Numbered from the stretch's first letter, positions 28,375-38,296 are shown. The stretch: DNA of 64,000 bases from Microbulbifer variabilis ATCC 700307 (GCF_000380565.1 NZ_AQYJ01000020.1:62001-126000), one strand, 5' to 3'. Made by a program: numbers and translations. Notes: generated by a model not told the origin, from the letters alone.

Positions 28375-29499
28375 TCAGCTATCCCCCTCAATATTGGTAC
28401 CATCCTCATCACGTACCACCTCTGAGAGTATCTTCACTTCCTGCCCCGGCTGCAGGCGCTCAGCACCGCGAACAATCACCCGGTCACCACTATCGAGGTC
28501 ACCATAAACGGCTATCCACTCTCCATCACCGCTACCAATACGGACCGACAAGCGCTCCGCTTTATCCTCATCGCCCACGCGGAATACAAAGGTGTCACCA
28601 TTACGCAGAACCAGAGCGTCCCGCGGCACCACCATAGTCGCGCGGGCTTCGGCCAGGGGCACAGCGACCTGGACCGGCATTCCTACAATCCAGTCCCACT
28701 GTTGTGGTGCGCTCTGCGGTAACTTCACCATCAGCTTCACCCGCCGCGAATTATCACTGGCCACGGGTACAAACTGGCGCACCTGGCCAGTGAAAACCTG
28801 GTCGCTGGTGCGCTCTCCTTCAGAGCGAGATACCGCATCACTGCGCACGGCTATGGTATCGCCAGCAGCGATCAACGGCAGAGCGGCTAGCGGGATATCC
28901 GCTTCCACTTCGAGTTGCGACATATCCAGGGCGCGCAATAACTCGGAACCAGTGCGCACATACTCCCCTGCCTGTAATTCACGGCTCGCCACCAAAGTAT
29001 CAAAAGGCGCATCAATTTTGGTTTTGGAGAGTTCGTAAGCTCGCCTGTCTCTTTCAATTTGCGCAGCCAGCAGATCCTGGGCCATTGCCTCGCGCTCGGC
29101 GTGCTGTTCCTCCAGCGCCGAGCGCGAAGTACTATTGGTTTCCGCCAGCTTGCTCAACCGCTGCAGCTGGGCATCCATATAAGTGAGGCGTGCCTGCAAT
29201 TGCGCTATCCGGCTCTCGCTGTTACGTAACTGAAGGCGCCAGTGCGTAGCATCCAGCTGTGCCAGGCGCTGGCCTTTTTTCACCAGGCTGCCCGGCTCGG
29301 CGACAAATTCCAGCACGCCATCCAATTCAGAGGAAATCAGGATATCGCGACGACTCACCACCTCCCCGGCAGACCATTGGCTCGGCACCACTTCACGGGT
29401 TTGCGCCCTATCGACAGTGACTGCCACTGCCCCGCCCTGAGCCAAAACCGGCTCGGCGATGAGCAGGGACAAGGCGGCCCCGGCTAAAAACTTTCTCAT
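28375..29499 (-). CDS. RND efflux periplasmic adaptor (HlyD/MFP family)
   Basis: The 374-residue membrane fusion protein begins with a signal peptide (LAGAALSLLIAEPVLAQG), then a lipoyl-like half (SSELDGVLEFVAEPGSLVKKGQRLAQLD), a coiled-coil hairpin (about 85-150), the second lipoyl half (TKIDAPFDTLVASRELQAGEYV) and beta-barrel and membrane-proximal domains. It would link the RND permease to an outer-membrane channel. No TolC-like gene is nearby. Its ATG lies four bases inside the permease's stop region (ATGA overlap), so the two are translationally coupled, in the unusual order permease then adaptor. Confidence 0.93.
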   Translation of the reverse strand: MRKFLAGAALSLLIAEPVLAQGGAVAVTVDRAQTREVVPSQWSAGEVVSRRDILISSELDGVLEFVAEPGSLVKKGQRLAQLDATHWRLQLRNSESRIAQLQARLTYMDAQLQRLSKLAETNSTSRSALEEQHAEREAMAQDLLAAQIERDRRAYELSKTKIDAPFDTLVASRELQAGEYVRTGSELLRALDMSQLEVEADIPLAALPLIAAGDTIAVRSDAVSRSEGERTSDQVFTGQVRQFVPVASDNSRRVKLMVKLPQSAPQQWDWIVGMPVQVAVPLAEARATMVVPRDALVLRNGDTFVFRVGDEDKAERLSVRIGSGDGEWIAVYGDLDSGDRVIVRGAERLQPGQEVKILSEVVRDEDGTNIEGDS

Positions 29500-32400
29500 T
29501 GGGAACTCCTCACAGCCAATCTTTGGCGCAGGCGGGTAAATTGCGGTAGTGGCACACGCCCGGTCTGCAGCAGCGCCGGCAACAATATCAAGGTAAATAG
29601 GGTACTGACTGCCATGCCGCCGACGATCACCGCAGCCAGCCCGCGATAGATCACACTGCCCTCACCCGGCGCGACCAGCAGGGGTAACATACCAAACACA
29701 CTGGTCAGGGTACTCATAAAGATCGGGCGCAGACGCAGGCGCAATGCCTGCTCTACTGCCTCTACCCGGCTAGCGCCGGCATCTTCCGCAGCACGGGTCT
29801 GGTGCACCAGCAGAATGGCATTGTTCACTACCAGGCCCAGCAAAATAACGAAGCCAATCATGGTGAGAAGATCGAGAGGCTGGAAGCCAATTAAATTCAG
29901 GAATTGTAGAGCCAACACTCCACCCACCGTGGCAAGTGGCACGGTGAGCAAAACCAGCCCAGCATCACGCAAGGAGCGGAATAAGGCACTCATCAACAGG
30001 AATAGAATCAACAACGCCAAAACAAAATTCTGTGACAGGGATACCAGGGCCTTATCCAGATCACTGGCATTACCACCCACCAGAATACTGCCATCATCTG
30101 GCAGAGCCTCGCGGATTTGCGGCAGCACTTCCGCCTCCAGCTGCGCGCGAACTTCCTCCAGGGACACATCATCAGGCGGCACAATATTCAATGTAATAGT
30201 GCGGCGACCATCCACCCTGCGCAGGTTGCCCGGACCCACAGTGCGCTCAACATTGGCAAGCTGGTTGAGCGGCACTACCTCACCGCGGGGCGTGACCAGC
30301 GGGGTATTCTGCAACTGCTCCGGGGTGCTCCAGGGCTGTGCCTTGAAAATCACATCCAGACGTTTTTCCCCGTCAAAATATTCGCCCACATAGAGACCAT
30401 TACCCAGGGTGCGAATCAAGCTGCCCATATCCTGGCGGTTCCAGCCCTGCTCCAGCATTGCACGGTCGTTCGGGCGCACAGTTAGCTCAGGTTCCGATAA
30501 AGAAAGCCCCGGATTGGTCTGCACCGGTGTGCCCGGCATCACCTCTTCCATGACTTCCACACCACGGGCGGCGGCACGCATCAGGCCATCGGCATCGCGC
30601 GACTGTAAGTGCAAAGCTATCCGGCGATCTCCACCGAATTGGCCAAACAGATTGCCGCGGGCAGCAAATCCCTGAAAATCGGGAATATCCACCAGGATTT
30701 CCTCACGCAGCAGCCGCTCCATCTCCTTGGCCTGGTCCATATCCTTAACGCGCACACCCATGGTGCCGCCATTGGGCCAGGAAATAATGTAATAGTTCTT
30801 CAGGGCCGGCTCCCGCTCACCACTCATATAAGGTGCCATGCGCCGGTCCAGCTCATTGACGATTTCCTTTTCGATTGTTTTGGTGTTGGTGGACGAAGGG
30901 AAATTCATCCACACATCCACCGCATCCCTTTTTACCGGGGGTAAATAATCGAGGTTTGGTAAAAGAAAATATGTCGCGGCAACAGGTACCAACAGGAAGC
31001 CACCTATGACCTGCCAGCGACGAGCGCGAGTGCTGGTTAGTGCCATTACCTGGGAAGTGATTTTTCCCCAAACGCGCGCCAGGCGATCCTCGCTGGAAAT
31101 AGGGGGCAGCCAAAGCTTCGCCGCCAATGGCACTATTGCCACAGCGGCCAGTAGGGAAAACACCACTGCCACGGCAATAGTCAGAGCCAGGTCCCCAAAT
31201 ACCTGCCCTTCGACACTATTGAGGAAAAATACCGGCAGGAAGATCGCCACAGTTGTTGCTGTGCTCGCCAACAGTGCTCCCCAAACCTGCCCGGCTCCCT
31301 GCTCTGATGACTCCTCGGGGCCGAGGCCTTTTTCCCGTAGACGCACAATATTTTCCAGCACCACAATCGCGGCATCGAGCACCATACCTGTGGCAAAGGC
31401 GAGGCCGGCGAGGGAGATGACATTCACACTGCGTCCGGCAGCGGACAGCACTACAAAGGTCGAGAGCAGGGAAATAGGGATCGCCGCCGCAACAATCAGG
31501 GTGGCACGCATACGCCGCAAAAACCACCAAAGCACCCCTACCGCCAGCAGTATACCCAGTATCAGATTGCCGCCGAGCAAATTCAGGGCGCGGTAAACAA
31601 ACACCGAGGCATCGAAGGACTGCACCAGCACCAGCTGTTCGTTTTTCAGTTTGGTTTCGTTCAGCTCCGCAACTTTCCGCTTTACCAGCTCCAGTGTGGC
31701 AAGCATATTTGCGTCGTTGGTGCGGTTAATGCGCATAGATACCGCAGGATTGCCGTTCTGCGTTGTAACCCCACGGGACTCAGACGGTCCAACCCGCACC
31801 TCGGCAATATCGCCGAGTCGCACCGGTTGGCCATCGCGCCACTCCAGCACCAGCTCAGATAAATCGGCCGGCTCATATTCACCGACAAAACGCAATGTGT
31901 AGCGGCGACGCCCCACATCGGTAAATCCACCAGAGACGTCCCGCGCCGAGGCCAGCTGACGGCTGATCGCCGGCAACTGAATGCCCAGCTCAGCCGCTTT
32001 CCAGGGGTCAAAAATGACTTGCAGCTCCTCCTGTGCGGCGCGACCGGACTGAGCTTCCACACTGGAAACACCCGGTACAGACTCCAGCTCCGGCCGCAGT
32101 ACATCCTCAATCAGACCTGCATAGTCATCGAGGTGATTGGCGTTACCAGGCAGTTTTTGCAAAAAGAAATAGGTGAGAGCGGTGGCATCGCCGCCCCATC
32201 CTCCAAGCATAACCCTCGGCGGCTCCGCATCCCGCGGCAGTGGCGGCAGGCTGCTCATACGACTGATCACATCGATCAGCACCTTATCCATATCGGTGCC
32301 CATGGTGAATTCCAGGTTCACCCAAGCGCCGCCTCGACCTGCATTCACCTCCATGGTTTCCAGGCCAGTGAGGCCCTGCAGTACCGATTCGATAGGCTCG

Positions 32401-32591
32401 ACTATTTCCGCCTCTACCTCTTTCGGCGCGGCGGCACGCCAGCCAGCTTGGATGGCAATACGGGGGTTTTCTATATCGGGGAAAAGCTGTACCGGCAGGC
32501 GACTGGCAAGAAAAGCTCCCAGTAATACAGCCAATACCACAGCCACGCCGGCTGCGGCGGGATTTTTCAAAGCGACTCTCGTCAGCGCCAT
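29496..32591 (-). CDS. RND efflux transporter permease
   Basis: The 1031-residue inner-membrane pump has the RND twofold layout: TM1 at the N-terminus, a large periplasmic loop, six helices, a second TM1, second loop and a C-terminal helix bundle. It would use proton flow to export a substrate via its adaptor. In TM4 the sequence reads GMVLDAAIVVLENI, so only one of the two acidic relay residues is kept. In TM10 it reads LGLVVNNAILLVHQ, with Asn where AcrB has Lys940. The substrate class (drugs, metals or other) cannot be told from this alone. It is likely co-transcribed with the adaptor and lies downstream of a LytS/LytTR pair. Confidence 0.93.
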   Translation of the reverse strand: MALTRVALKNPAAAGVAVVLAVLLGAFLASRLPVQLFPDIENPRIAIQAGWRAAAPKEVEAEIVEPIESVLQGLTGLETMEVNAGRGGAWVNLEFTMGTDMDKVLIDVISRMSSLPPLPRDAEPPRVMLGGWGGDATALTYFFLQKLPGNANHLDDYAGLIEDVLRPELESVPGVSSVEAQSGRAAQEELQVIFDPWKAAELGIQLPAISRQLASARDVSGGFTDVGRRRYTLRFVGEYEPADLSELVLEWRDGQPVRLGDIAEVRVGPSESRGVTTQNGNPAVSMRINRTNDANMLATLELVKRKVAELNETKLKNEQLVLVQSFDASVFVYRALNLLGGNLILGILLAVGVLWWFLRRMRATLIVAAAIPISLLSTFVVLSAAGRSVNVISLAGLAFATGMVLDAAIVVLENIVRLREKGLGPEESSEQGAGQVWGALLASTATTVAIFLPVFFLNSVEGQVFGDLALTIAVAVVFSLLAAVAIVPLAAKLWLPPISSEDRLARVWGKITSQVMALTSTRARRWQVIGGFLLVPVAATYFLLPNLDYLPPVKRDAVDVWMNFPSSTNTKTIEKEIVNELDRRMAPYMSGEREPALKNYYIISWPNGGTMGVRVKDMDQAKEMERLLREEILVDIPDFQGFAARGNLFGQFGGDRRIALHLQSRDADGLMRAAARGVEVMEEVMPGTPVQTNPGLSLSEPELTVRPNDRAMLEQGWNRQDMGSLIRTLGNGLYVGEYFDGEKRLDVIFKAQPWSTPEQLQNTPLVTPRGEVVPLNQLANVERTVGPGNLRRVDGRRTITLNIVPPDDVSLEEVRAQLEAEVLPQIREALPDDGSILVGGNASDLDKALVSLSQNFVLALLILFLLMSALFRSLRDAGLVLLTVPLATVGGVLALQFLNLIGFQPLDLLTMIGFVILLGLVVNNAILLVHQTRAAEDAGASRVEAVEQALRLRLRPIFMSTLTSVFGMLPLLVAPGEGSVIYRGLAAVIVGGMAVSTLFTLILLPALLQTGRVPLPQFTRLRQRLAVRSSQ

Positions 32592-32883
32592 TCCATAGGC
32601 CCTTGTTTTTTAGTTATAAATACAGAATAAGACGGAGCTTCCCGCCCCTGTTTACTGATTTCCGAAAAAACCATGCAGCTTTTTACACAGACTTCATGCT
32701 TTTGGGCTCACACTATTGCTGCACTGTCCTATACCGCGTAATTCATCCGGAAAGAGCTTGCCGGACCAACCAGTGTGAAGGCTAATGCAATAAAAACGGC
32801 AAACAAGAGACTTGCGATCAAGTGCCGGGAATTATCGATCAGGCCACATCCGATATTTTCCAATGATGTGGCCCACAGGAAAG

Positions 32884-33699
32884 TTAAAGGAAGTGCTGCA
32901 CTTTGCTCTTGTAGCTGCGGCTCATTTTCAGGCACTCACCATTATCCAAAACCAAATGGTATTCCCCATTTATATGCGCTCTAATTTCGCGCACGCGGCT
33001 CAAATTCACAATTGTGGAGCGGTGGATACGCTGAAATAGTTTAGGGTCCAGTTGTTGCTCCAATTCTTTCATAGTGATACGCATGACATGGGTTTCACCC
33101 TGAGCGTGTACACACATGTAATCCCCGGCAGCATCAATCCAGTCAATCTCACGCGCTGGGACCAGGGTGATTTTCCCCGAATCCTTAACTGCAATTTTGT
33201 CTGGATAGGCACTACCGGCAAACTGGCCACTCACCAGCTTTTGCTCTAAGGCCTCCGGAGACTCCTTGGTTAAATCCGCCACAGCCTCCAGCAATTGCTC
33301 ACGCTGGATGGCAATATCTGCAGTGGACATTTTCTCGCGAGCGCGCGCCAGCGCCAACGCTAAACGCTCCTCTTCAATGGGCTTTAACACATAGTCCACT
33401 GCATTAACTTCAAACGCCTCTACAGCGTACTGATCGTAAGCAGTGACAAACACCACTTGCGGCAACTTCTCTAAAGGAATCTGTTGCACAAGCTGCAGGC
33501 CATTGATACCCGGCATCTGGATATCCACAAAAGCCACATCGGGCCCGAATTCGAGAATTTTTTCCAGGGCATCTCGGCCATTACCACTCTCTGCGACCAC
33601 TTTTACACCAGGCATCTGCTCCAAGCGCAGCCGCAGGCCACGGCGGGCCAGGGGTTCGTCATCGACAATAATTGCGGTCAGGTTTTCAACTGCACTCAT
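32884..33699 (-). CDS. LytTR-family response regulator
   Basis: The 271-residue protein has an N-terminal receiver domain (AIIVDDEPLARRG with the acidic pocket; phosphoacceptor Asp in VAFVDIQMPGING; Lys in LKPIEEE) and a C-terminal LytTR DNA-binding domain (SGKITLVPAREIDWIDAAGDYMCVHAQG, HRSTIVNLSRVREI). This is the AlgR/LytR class. I start at ATG 33699 with AGGA upstream; the frame could extend to 33717. It directly follows the LytS-like kinase gene, which ends four bases upstream of its start, so they are a pair. Regulation of the RND pump downstream is plausible from position only. Confidence 0.92.
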   Translation of the reverse strand: MSAVENLTAIIVDDEPLARRGLRLRLEQMPGVKVVAESGNGRDALEKILEFGPDVAFVDIQMPGINGLQLVQQIPLEKLPQVVFVTAYDQYAVEAFEVNAVDYVLKPIEEERLALALARAREKMSTADIAIQREQLLEAVADLTKESPEALEQKLVSGQFAGSAYPDKIAVKDSGKITLVPAREIDWIDAAGDYMCVHAQGETHVMRITMKELEQQLDPKLFQRIHRSTIVNLSRVREIRAHINGEYHLVLDNGECLKMSRSYKSKVQHFL

Positions 33700-33703
33700 C
33701 TCG

Positions 33704-34792
33704 TTATTCCTGTTCATAGGGAATGCGAATGTTTACCGACAGGCCGCCCTCCGGGCGATTGCGGAAACGCACTCTCTGATCCTCGCCATACAATGCGCGC
33801 AGGCGCTCGCAGGTATTGCGAATGCCAACACCATAGCCCTTGCCAATCAGGCGCAACTCCTTTTCCGACATGCCTGGACCATTGTCTGTGACTTCCAACA
33901 GAAGCTCTCCAGCAAAGACCCGCGCTTTGATACCGATTTCCCCGCCCCACTCCAACTGGGAAATGCCGTATTTAATCGCATTTTCCACCAGAGGCTGCAG
34001 CAACAGGCTGGGCACCAGCGCCTGAGGCGACTCTCCCTGTAAATCCAGGCGCACACCGAGACGATCGGCAAAGCGCACTTTCTCAATATCCAGGTAGAGC
34101 ATCAGTGCCTCCACCTCCTTGGCCAGGGTGACCTTTTGCATGGGGTCGTTGTCCAGGGAGTGGCGCAGGAACTGTGACAAACGCATTACCATATTGTTGG
34201 CGGTGCGCCCATCGTTATCCAGGATCAGTGTGGAAATGGCATTGAGAGTGTTAAACAGGAAGTGGGGATTTAACTGGTAGCGCAACATTTTCAGCTGGGC
34301 TTGGTGCGCCATAGATTCAGCACGCAGGGCCTTCGCCTGCTGGGTCTGCGAGGTTTGATAATACTTAATGCCGTAATACAGTGCCGCCCAGGTGGTGAGA
34401 ATCATAAATGAATAGGAAAACCAGTAGGTGGCTTGCCAAACCGGGTTTTCATCGCTCACTTTACCGTACAACCACAGAAAACCTCCGAACTTGATGGCTG
34501 CCCAGAGCGCGGCTACCAGCACTACCAAGAGCAGTGACCCCAGGAAACGGGTTGCCGGGGGCTTGTTCCACAGGCGCTGGAAGCCATAGCGCATGGAACC
34601 GCTGAGCAAAATCCCGGCAGTGGTGGCCATGGCGATATAGCCCGAATGGACCCAGTGGTCTTTCACCCAGAAAAAACTACTGATAAAAGTCATTAGGGTG
34701 TAGCCGGCCCAACCGCTGAGCTGCAGGGCCCAGTATTGGGACTTATGGCTCGAAAGGCGCTGTGAAAGCCACTGAAATGCTTTATTTCCCAT
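33704..34792 (-). CDS. LytS-like sensor histidine kinase
   Basis: The 362-residue membrane protein has four or five helices in the N-terminal half and a His_kinase domain: AQLKMLRYQLNPHFLFNTLNAIST contains the phospho-acceptor His, followed by a HATPase with PSLLLQPLVENAIKYGI, DNGPGMS and GKGYGVGIRNTCERL. This is the LytS/AlgZ/YpdA family, whose sensor is the membrane segment itself. No periplasmic domain is visible, so the input is likely membrane or envelope state. It is the first gene of the pair with the LytTR regulator. Confidence 0.92.
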   Translation of the reverse strand: MGNKAFQWLSQRLSSHKSQYWALQLSGWAGYTLMTFISSFFWVKDHWVHSGYIAMATTAGILLSGSMRYGFQRLWNKPPATRFLGSLLLVVLVAALWAAIKFGGFLWLYGKVSDENPVWQATYWFSYSFMILTTWAALYYGIKYYQTSQTQQAKALRAESMAHQAQLKMLRYQLNPHFLFNTLNAISTLILDNDGRTANNMVMRLSQFLRHSLDNDPMQKVTLAKEVEALMLYLDIEKVRFADRLGVRLDLQGESPQALVPSLLLQPLVENAIKYGISQLEWGGEIGIKARVFAGELLLEVTDNGPGMSEKELRLIGKGYGVGIRNTCERLRALYGEDQRVRFRNRPEGGLSVNIRIPYEQE

Positions 34793-34912
34793 AATCTCCC
34801 GCTGAAGACATCAAAATATGGCGTCGATTTGACACTTTTGTATGGCTTCATACTAAATGGGGTCGATCGCCGGCGAAACACCAACCGGCGCAGCACAGGG
34901 ACAAACTGCCGC

Positions 34913-35374
34913 ATGACATACTGGTTATTCAAATCCGAACCGGACGAATACAGCCTGCAGGACCTCGCCGCCGAAAACACTGGCAGCGGACGCTGGGATG
35001 GAGTCCGCAACTTTCAGGCGCGCAACTTCCTGCGCGATCAGGTCTCAGTGGGCGATGGAGTATTGTTCTATCACAGTGCCTGCAAGGTGCCAGCGGTGGT
35101 GGGTACCGCCGAAGTGGTCAGGGCCGCCTATCCAGACCCGGCCCAATTCGACCCTGAGAGCAAATACTTCGATCCCAAGGCCAGCCCCAGCAAGCCTCGC
35201 TGGTACTGTGTCGATGTAACCTGGCGCAGTGAGTTTGCACGACCTGTTCCACTGGCCGAAATCAAGAAGACCCCTGAACTTGAGGAGATGGTACTGGTTA
35301 AGCAGGGGCGGTTGTCGATACAGCCTGTAAAAGCAAGTGAGTGGGACACTATTCTCGAACTCGGACTAAGCTGA
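34913..35374 (+). CDS. EVE-domain protein
   Basis: The 153-residue protein is a single EVE (PUA-related) domain: YWLFKSEPDEYSLQDLAA near the N-terminus, then WDGVRNFQARNFLRDQVSVGDGVLFYHSACKVPAVVGTAEVV. EVE domains bind modified bases in DNA or RNA in several known cases; this family member's role is not defined. I start at ATG 34913 because it matches the family N-terminus; the frame extends to 34829. It is divergent from the LytS gene and convergent with creD. Confidence 0.9.
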   Translation: MTYWLFKSEPDEYSLQDLAAENTGSGRWDGVRNFQARNFLRDQVSVGDGVLFYHSACKVPAVVGTAEVVRAAYPDPAQFDPESKYFDPKASPSKPRWYCVDVTWRSEFARPVPLAEIKKTPELEEMVLVKQGRLSIQPVKASEWDTILELGLS

Positions 35375-35410
35375 CGGCATAGCGACGCCTTTGGCGCCGC
35401 TGCGGGTAAT

Positions 35411-36757
35411 TTAGTTATCTTCGTGAGGGGAACGTCCCACGCTGTACCAGTCAAGTTTTCTGGTCAACACCATAGTGCAGCTAAGTACCGCGAATACCAG
35501 CAGTGACCCCATCAGCAGGGCGTAATCCTCAGCACTGAGCAATCCATACAGGAGTCCGTAAAGCGCTGCCAGCAGAGCGGCAAAACCCAAACCCCGACGC
35601 CAGCTTCGCAACACAGAACTGGTATAGAAACCAATCAGGCCGACACAGGCTGCTGCAGAAACTGCATAGGCCTTGGCAAAAGCAATATGCTCCGACAGCG
35701 ATAACAACAATAGGTAAAACAACGCCAGCGCCAAACCCACCAGTGCGTATTGCACCGGATGCACGGACAGTCGCTTGAGTACTTCAAACAGGAAGAAAGT
35801 GGCAAAGGTCAAAGTGAGGAATAGCAGTGCATATTTAATCGCCCGATCAGTCTTCAGGTACTGATCCACAGGGTCAAGAAAGCTGACGCCAAAGCTGCGC
35901 CCGAGTAAATTTGCACACTCGCTATCTTTCCCACACTGCTGCAACACCTCTTCCAGGTTGGTCGCAAAGAAACTGGTCTGCCACTCGGCAGTGAAACCGC
36001 GATCGGTGATCTCTCGGCGACTCGGTAGGTACTCGCCGATAAAGCTGGGGTGGGGCCAGTCAGCAGCCAGCATCACCCGGCTATCGCGACCTACCGGCAC
36101 CAACTGCAAATGCTCGGTACCCTGCAAGTTCAGATCAAAGGCAAATTCCAGGTCCTGACCACCCTCTGGATTTATCATGGGCAGTTGCGCATGAACACCC
36201 GCGCCAAGCATAGAGGTACCACTGCCGGGCGCGAACTCCAGACTTTCGTTATTCAAACGCAATTTCAGGTCTTTACGAATACCTCGAATATCACTGATAC
36301 CAACGGAGAGGAAGGGTGCATCAAAGCGATATTGATCCAGTTTTTCACCCAAACCCAACTTCTGTGGCAACCGAAACACCCCACTCACCTTGCTATCACT
36401 ATGGTAAAGAAGCGCCTCATAAATACCCCGGGCGCGGCGCTCGGTGCCCAGTTCGGCATCAAAAATAAATCGCTCCGGCAGAAAATACAGCCGCCCACTG
36501 GTTTCACGCTGTTCCTGATAACGTTCGCCAGTTTGGTCGTTTATCTTCAGGTGCTGCACTGTTCTGGTATAGGGCATTATCAGAATAGGCCCAACGATTT
36601 TCTGGCTGTAACTGGAACTTCGGGCAATATCCCGAAGTACTTCTCCCTGGTATCGCTGCCGCTCATCGATCAAACCGCCAATCATAGTCAGCGGTATCAA
36701 CAGCAATAACACCAAAAAGGCGATCGCGCCCAATTTAAATGCCAGGGTTCGGTTCAT
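35411..36757 (-). CDS. creD: Inner-membrane protein CreD
   Basis: The 448-residue protein shows the CreD layout: one N-terminal helix (LAFKLGAIAFLVLLLLIPLTMIGGLID), a large periplasmic domain with ERQRYQGEVLRDIARSSSYSQKIVGPIL, and five or six C-terminal helices. CreD is the most strongly CreBC-induced protein in Enterobacteria and Aeromonas/Pseudomonas relatives and is linked to envelope integrity and beta-lactam response; the biochemical role is unknown. It lies downstream of creC with a 113-base gap that holds a CreB-type direct repeat, so it probably has its own CreB-dependent promoter. Confidence 0.93.
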   Translation of the reverse strand: MNRTLAFKLGAIAFLVLLLLIPLTMIGGLIDERQRYQGEVLRDIARSSSYSQKIVGPILIMPYTRTVQHLKINDQTGERYQEQRETSGRLYFLPERFIFDAELGTERRARGIYEALLYHSDSKVSGVFRLPQKLGLGEKLDQYRFDAPFLSVGISDIRGIRKDLKLRLNNESLEFAPGSGTSMLGAGVHAQLPMINPEGGQDLEFAFDLNLQGTEHLQLVPVGRDSRVMLAADWPHPSFIGEYLPSRREITDRGFTAEWQTSFFATNLEEVLQQCGKDSECANLLGRSFGVSFLDPVDQYLKTDRAIKYALLFLTLTFATFFLFEVLKRLSVHPVQYALVGLALALFYLLLLSLSEHIAFAKAYAVSAAACVGLIGFYTSSVLRSWRRGLGFAALLAALYGLLYGLLSAEDYALLMGSLLVFAVLSCTMVLTRKLDWYSVGRSPHEDN

Positions 36758-36840
36758 GGTTCAGACCTCAGTGTCGAATTTCGATCTGCTGAGTCTGAGC
36801 GGCCCGGGTGGGATGCCGATGGGGTCTAAAAGGAGATTTT

Positions 36841-36856
36841 GTGGAGATTATGTGAA
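36841..36856 (-). promoter_or_regulatory. cre-tag-like CreB binding site upstream of creD
   Basis: On the minus strand the sequence is TTCAC-ataatc-TCCAC. The known CreB 'cre tag' is TTCAC-N6-TTCAC, so this matches 9 of 10 bases with the exact six-base spacing. It lies 84 bases upstream of the creD start codon, the place expected for a CreB-activated promoter. Confidence 0.65.
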
Positions 36857-36870
36857 CTTTGGCCTTCAAC

Positions 36871-38295
36871 TTAATCAGCTGGCAAAGTCAGGCGCACCTC
36901 AACACCTCTCTCCACATTGGCGATAGTCAATTCACCACCGTGCAGTTCGGCCACTTCCTTTACAAAGTTGAGTCCCAGACCAGTACTTTTACGTCCACCA
37001 CTGGGACGAGGCAGTGAGTAGAAACGCTCCGTCAGGCGCGCCAGGGCATACTCGGGAATAGCTTCAGCCTGGTTGTATAGGCAGATTTCTATCCATCCCT
37101 CACACCGCCCGGCGCCAATGCGAAGCAGGCCACCTTGTGGAGTGAAATCCAATGCGTTGTCGAGCAAATTGGCCAGGGCCTGGTTCAATAAGAAACGCTC
37201 GCCATACAATCTCAGAGTATCTTCCACTGCCCACTCCACACTAAAACCGCCAGCGGTAATACGCGCCTGTCGGGCCTGCAACAGCTCTTCCAGCAAGTGT
37301 GCCAGTGGAATGGCCTCCCTCTCCTCCAGCCCCTGACGCTGCTCTACCTGGGCCAAGTGCAACAATCGTTCGCTCAACTGCTGTAAACGAGAGGTCTCCT
37401 GTTGAATATTGCTTATGAAACGCCGGCGCTGATCCGCGGGCATCTCACTATCGAGCAGTTCAGCAGCACCGCGAATGGCCGCCAGCGGACTTTTCAATTC
37501 GTGGGTCAGAGTATGCACATAGCGCTCAACATAATTCTTGCCTTCCAACTCAGAGCGCATCTGTTCCAGGGCCAGTGCCAGCTGCCCCAGCTCACCATCA
37601 GACATTTTCGGTGGCTCGACTCGTTGCCCCGCACTCACAGCCTGGGCATACTGGGTCAGTTTTCCCAGTGAGCGGCCCAGCCACCAGGACAACAGGGCGC
37701 CGACCAATAATCCCAGTACGACCAATCCCACCCCCAGCCACATCAAACGCCGTTGCGACCGATCAATATAAGGCTGTAGGGTTTGATTGGGCTTGGCCAC
37801 GGAGACCACACCGATAATTTCTTCCCGGTCGAGTATGGGCGCCGCCACATACATCACCGAGGAATCCGGGTTGTCAGGATCTTCGCGCGTAGAGCGCGCA
37901 CCGTAATCGCCACGCAGGGTTAGGTAGACATCATTCCAACGAGAATAGTCCTGGCCGACCGCCCGACCGCTGGAATCCAATAAAACTCGGCCGAAAGCAT
38001 CGGTGACATAAATTCGGTGATTCACCTGGCTCTTGGTCAGTCCCCAGATATTTGCCTGTGGCTGACGCCGACCATAAGCTTCCAGCAACTCAGGTAGTTG
38101 GCTCTGAGCCAGATTACCGCTCCTGACATCATCACGCAGGATTTCCGCCAGCAAGTTGGCAGTATCTACCAGGGTTTCCTCGGTGGATTGGCGTACCCCG
38201 GGACGGATCTCCTCCATCACCGTATTCAATACAAACCAGCTGGCCAAGCCAACAAACAGGAAATAGACAGCGAAAATACGAATGCCCAATGACAT
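36871..38295 (-). CDS. creC: Sensor histidine kinase CreC
   Basis: The 474-residue kinase has the same length as E. coli CreC. The N-terminus has a helix (SLGIRIFAVYFLFVGLASWFVL), a periplasmic sensor with conserved IYVTDAFGRVLLDSSGRAVGQDYSRWND, a second helix, a HAMP segment, HisKA (HTLTHELKSPLAAIRGAAELL) and HATPase (ANLLDNALDFTPQGG, STGLGLNFVKEVAELHGG). It phosphorylates CreB in response to carbon or envelope cues. I start at ATG 38295, one base after the creB stop triplet; the open frame extends to 38364 but overlaps creB. Confidence 0.95.
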   Translation of the reverse strand: MSLGIRIFAVYFLFVGLASWFVLNTVMEEIRPGVRQSTEETLVDTANLLAEILRDDVRSGNLAQSQLPELLEAYGRRQPQANIWGLTKSQVNHRIYVTDAFGRVLLDSSGRAVGQDYSRWNDVYLTLRGDYGARSTREDPDNPDSSVMYVAAPILDREEIIGVVSVAKPNQTLQPYIDRSQRRLMWLGVGLVVLGLLVGALLSWWLGRSLGKLTQYAQAVSAGQRVEPPKMSDGELGQLALALEQMRSELEGKNYVERYVHTLTHELKSPLAAIRGAAELLDSEMPADQRRRFISNIQQETSRLQQLSERLLHLAQVEQRQGLEEREAIPLAHLLEELLQARQARITAGGFSVEWAVEDTLRLYGERFLLNQALANLLDNALDFTPQGGLLRIGAGRCEGWIEICLYNQAEAIPEYALARLTERFYSLPRPSGGRKSTGLGLNFVKEVAELHGGELTIANVERGVEVRLTLPAD

Positions 38296-38296
38296 T

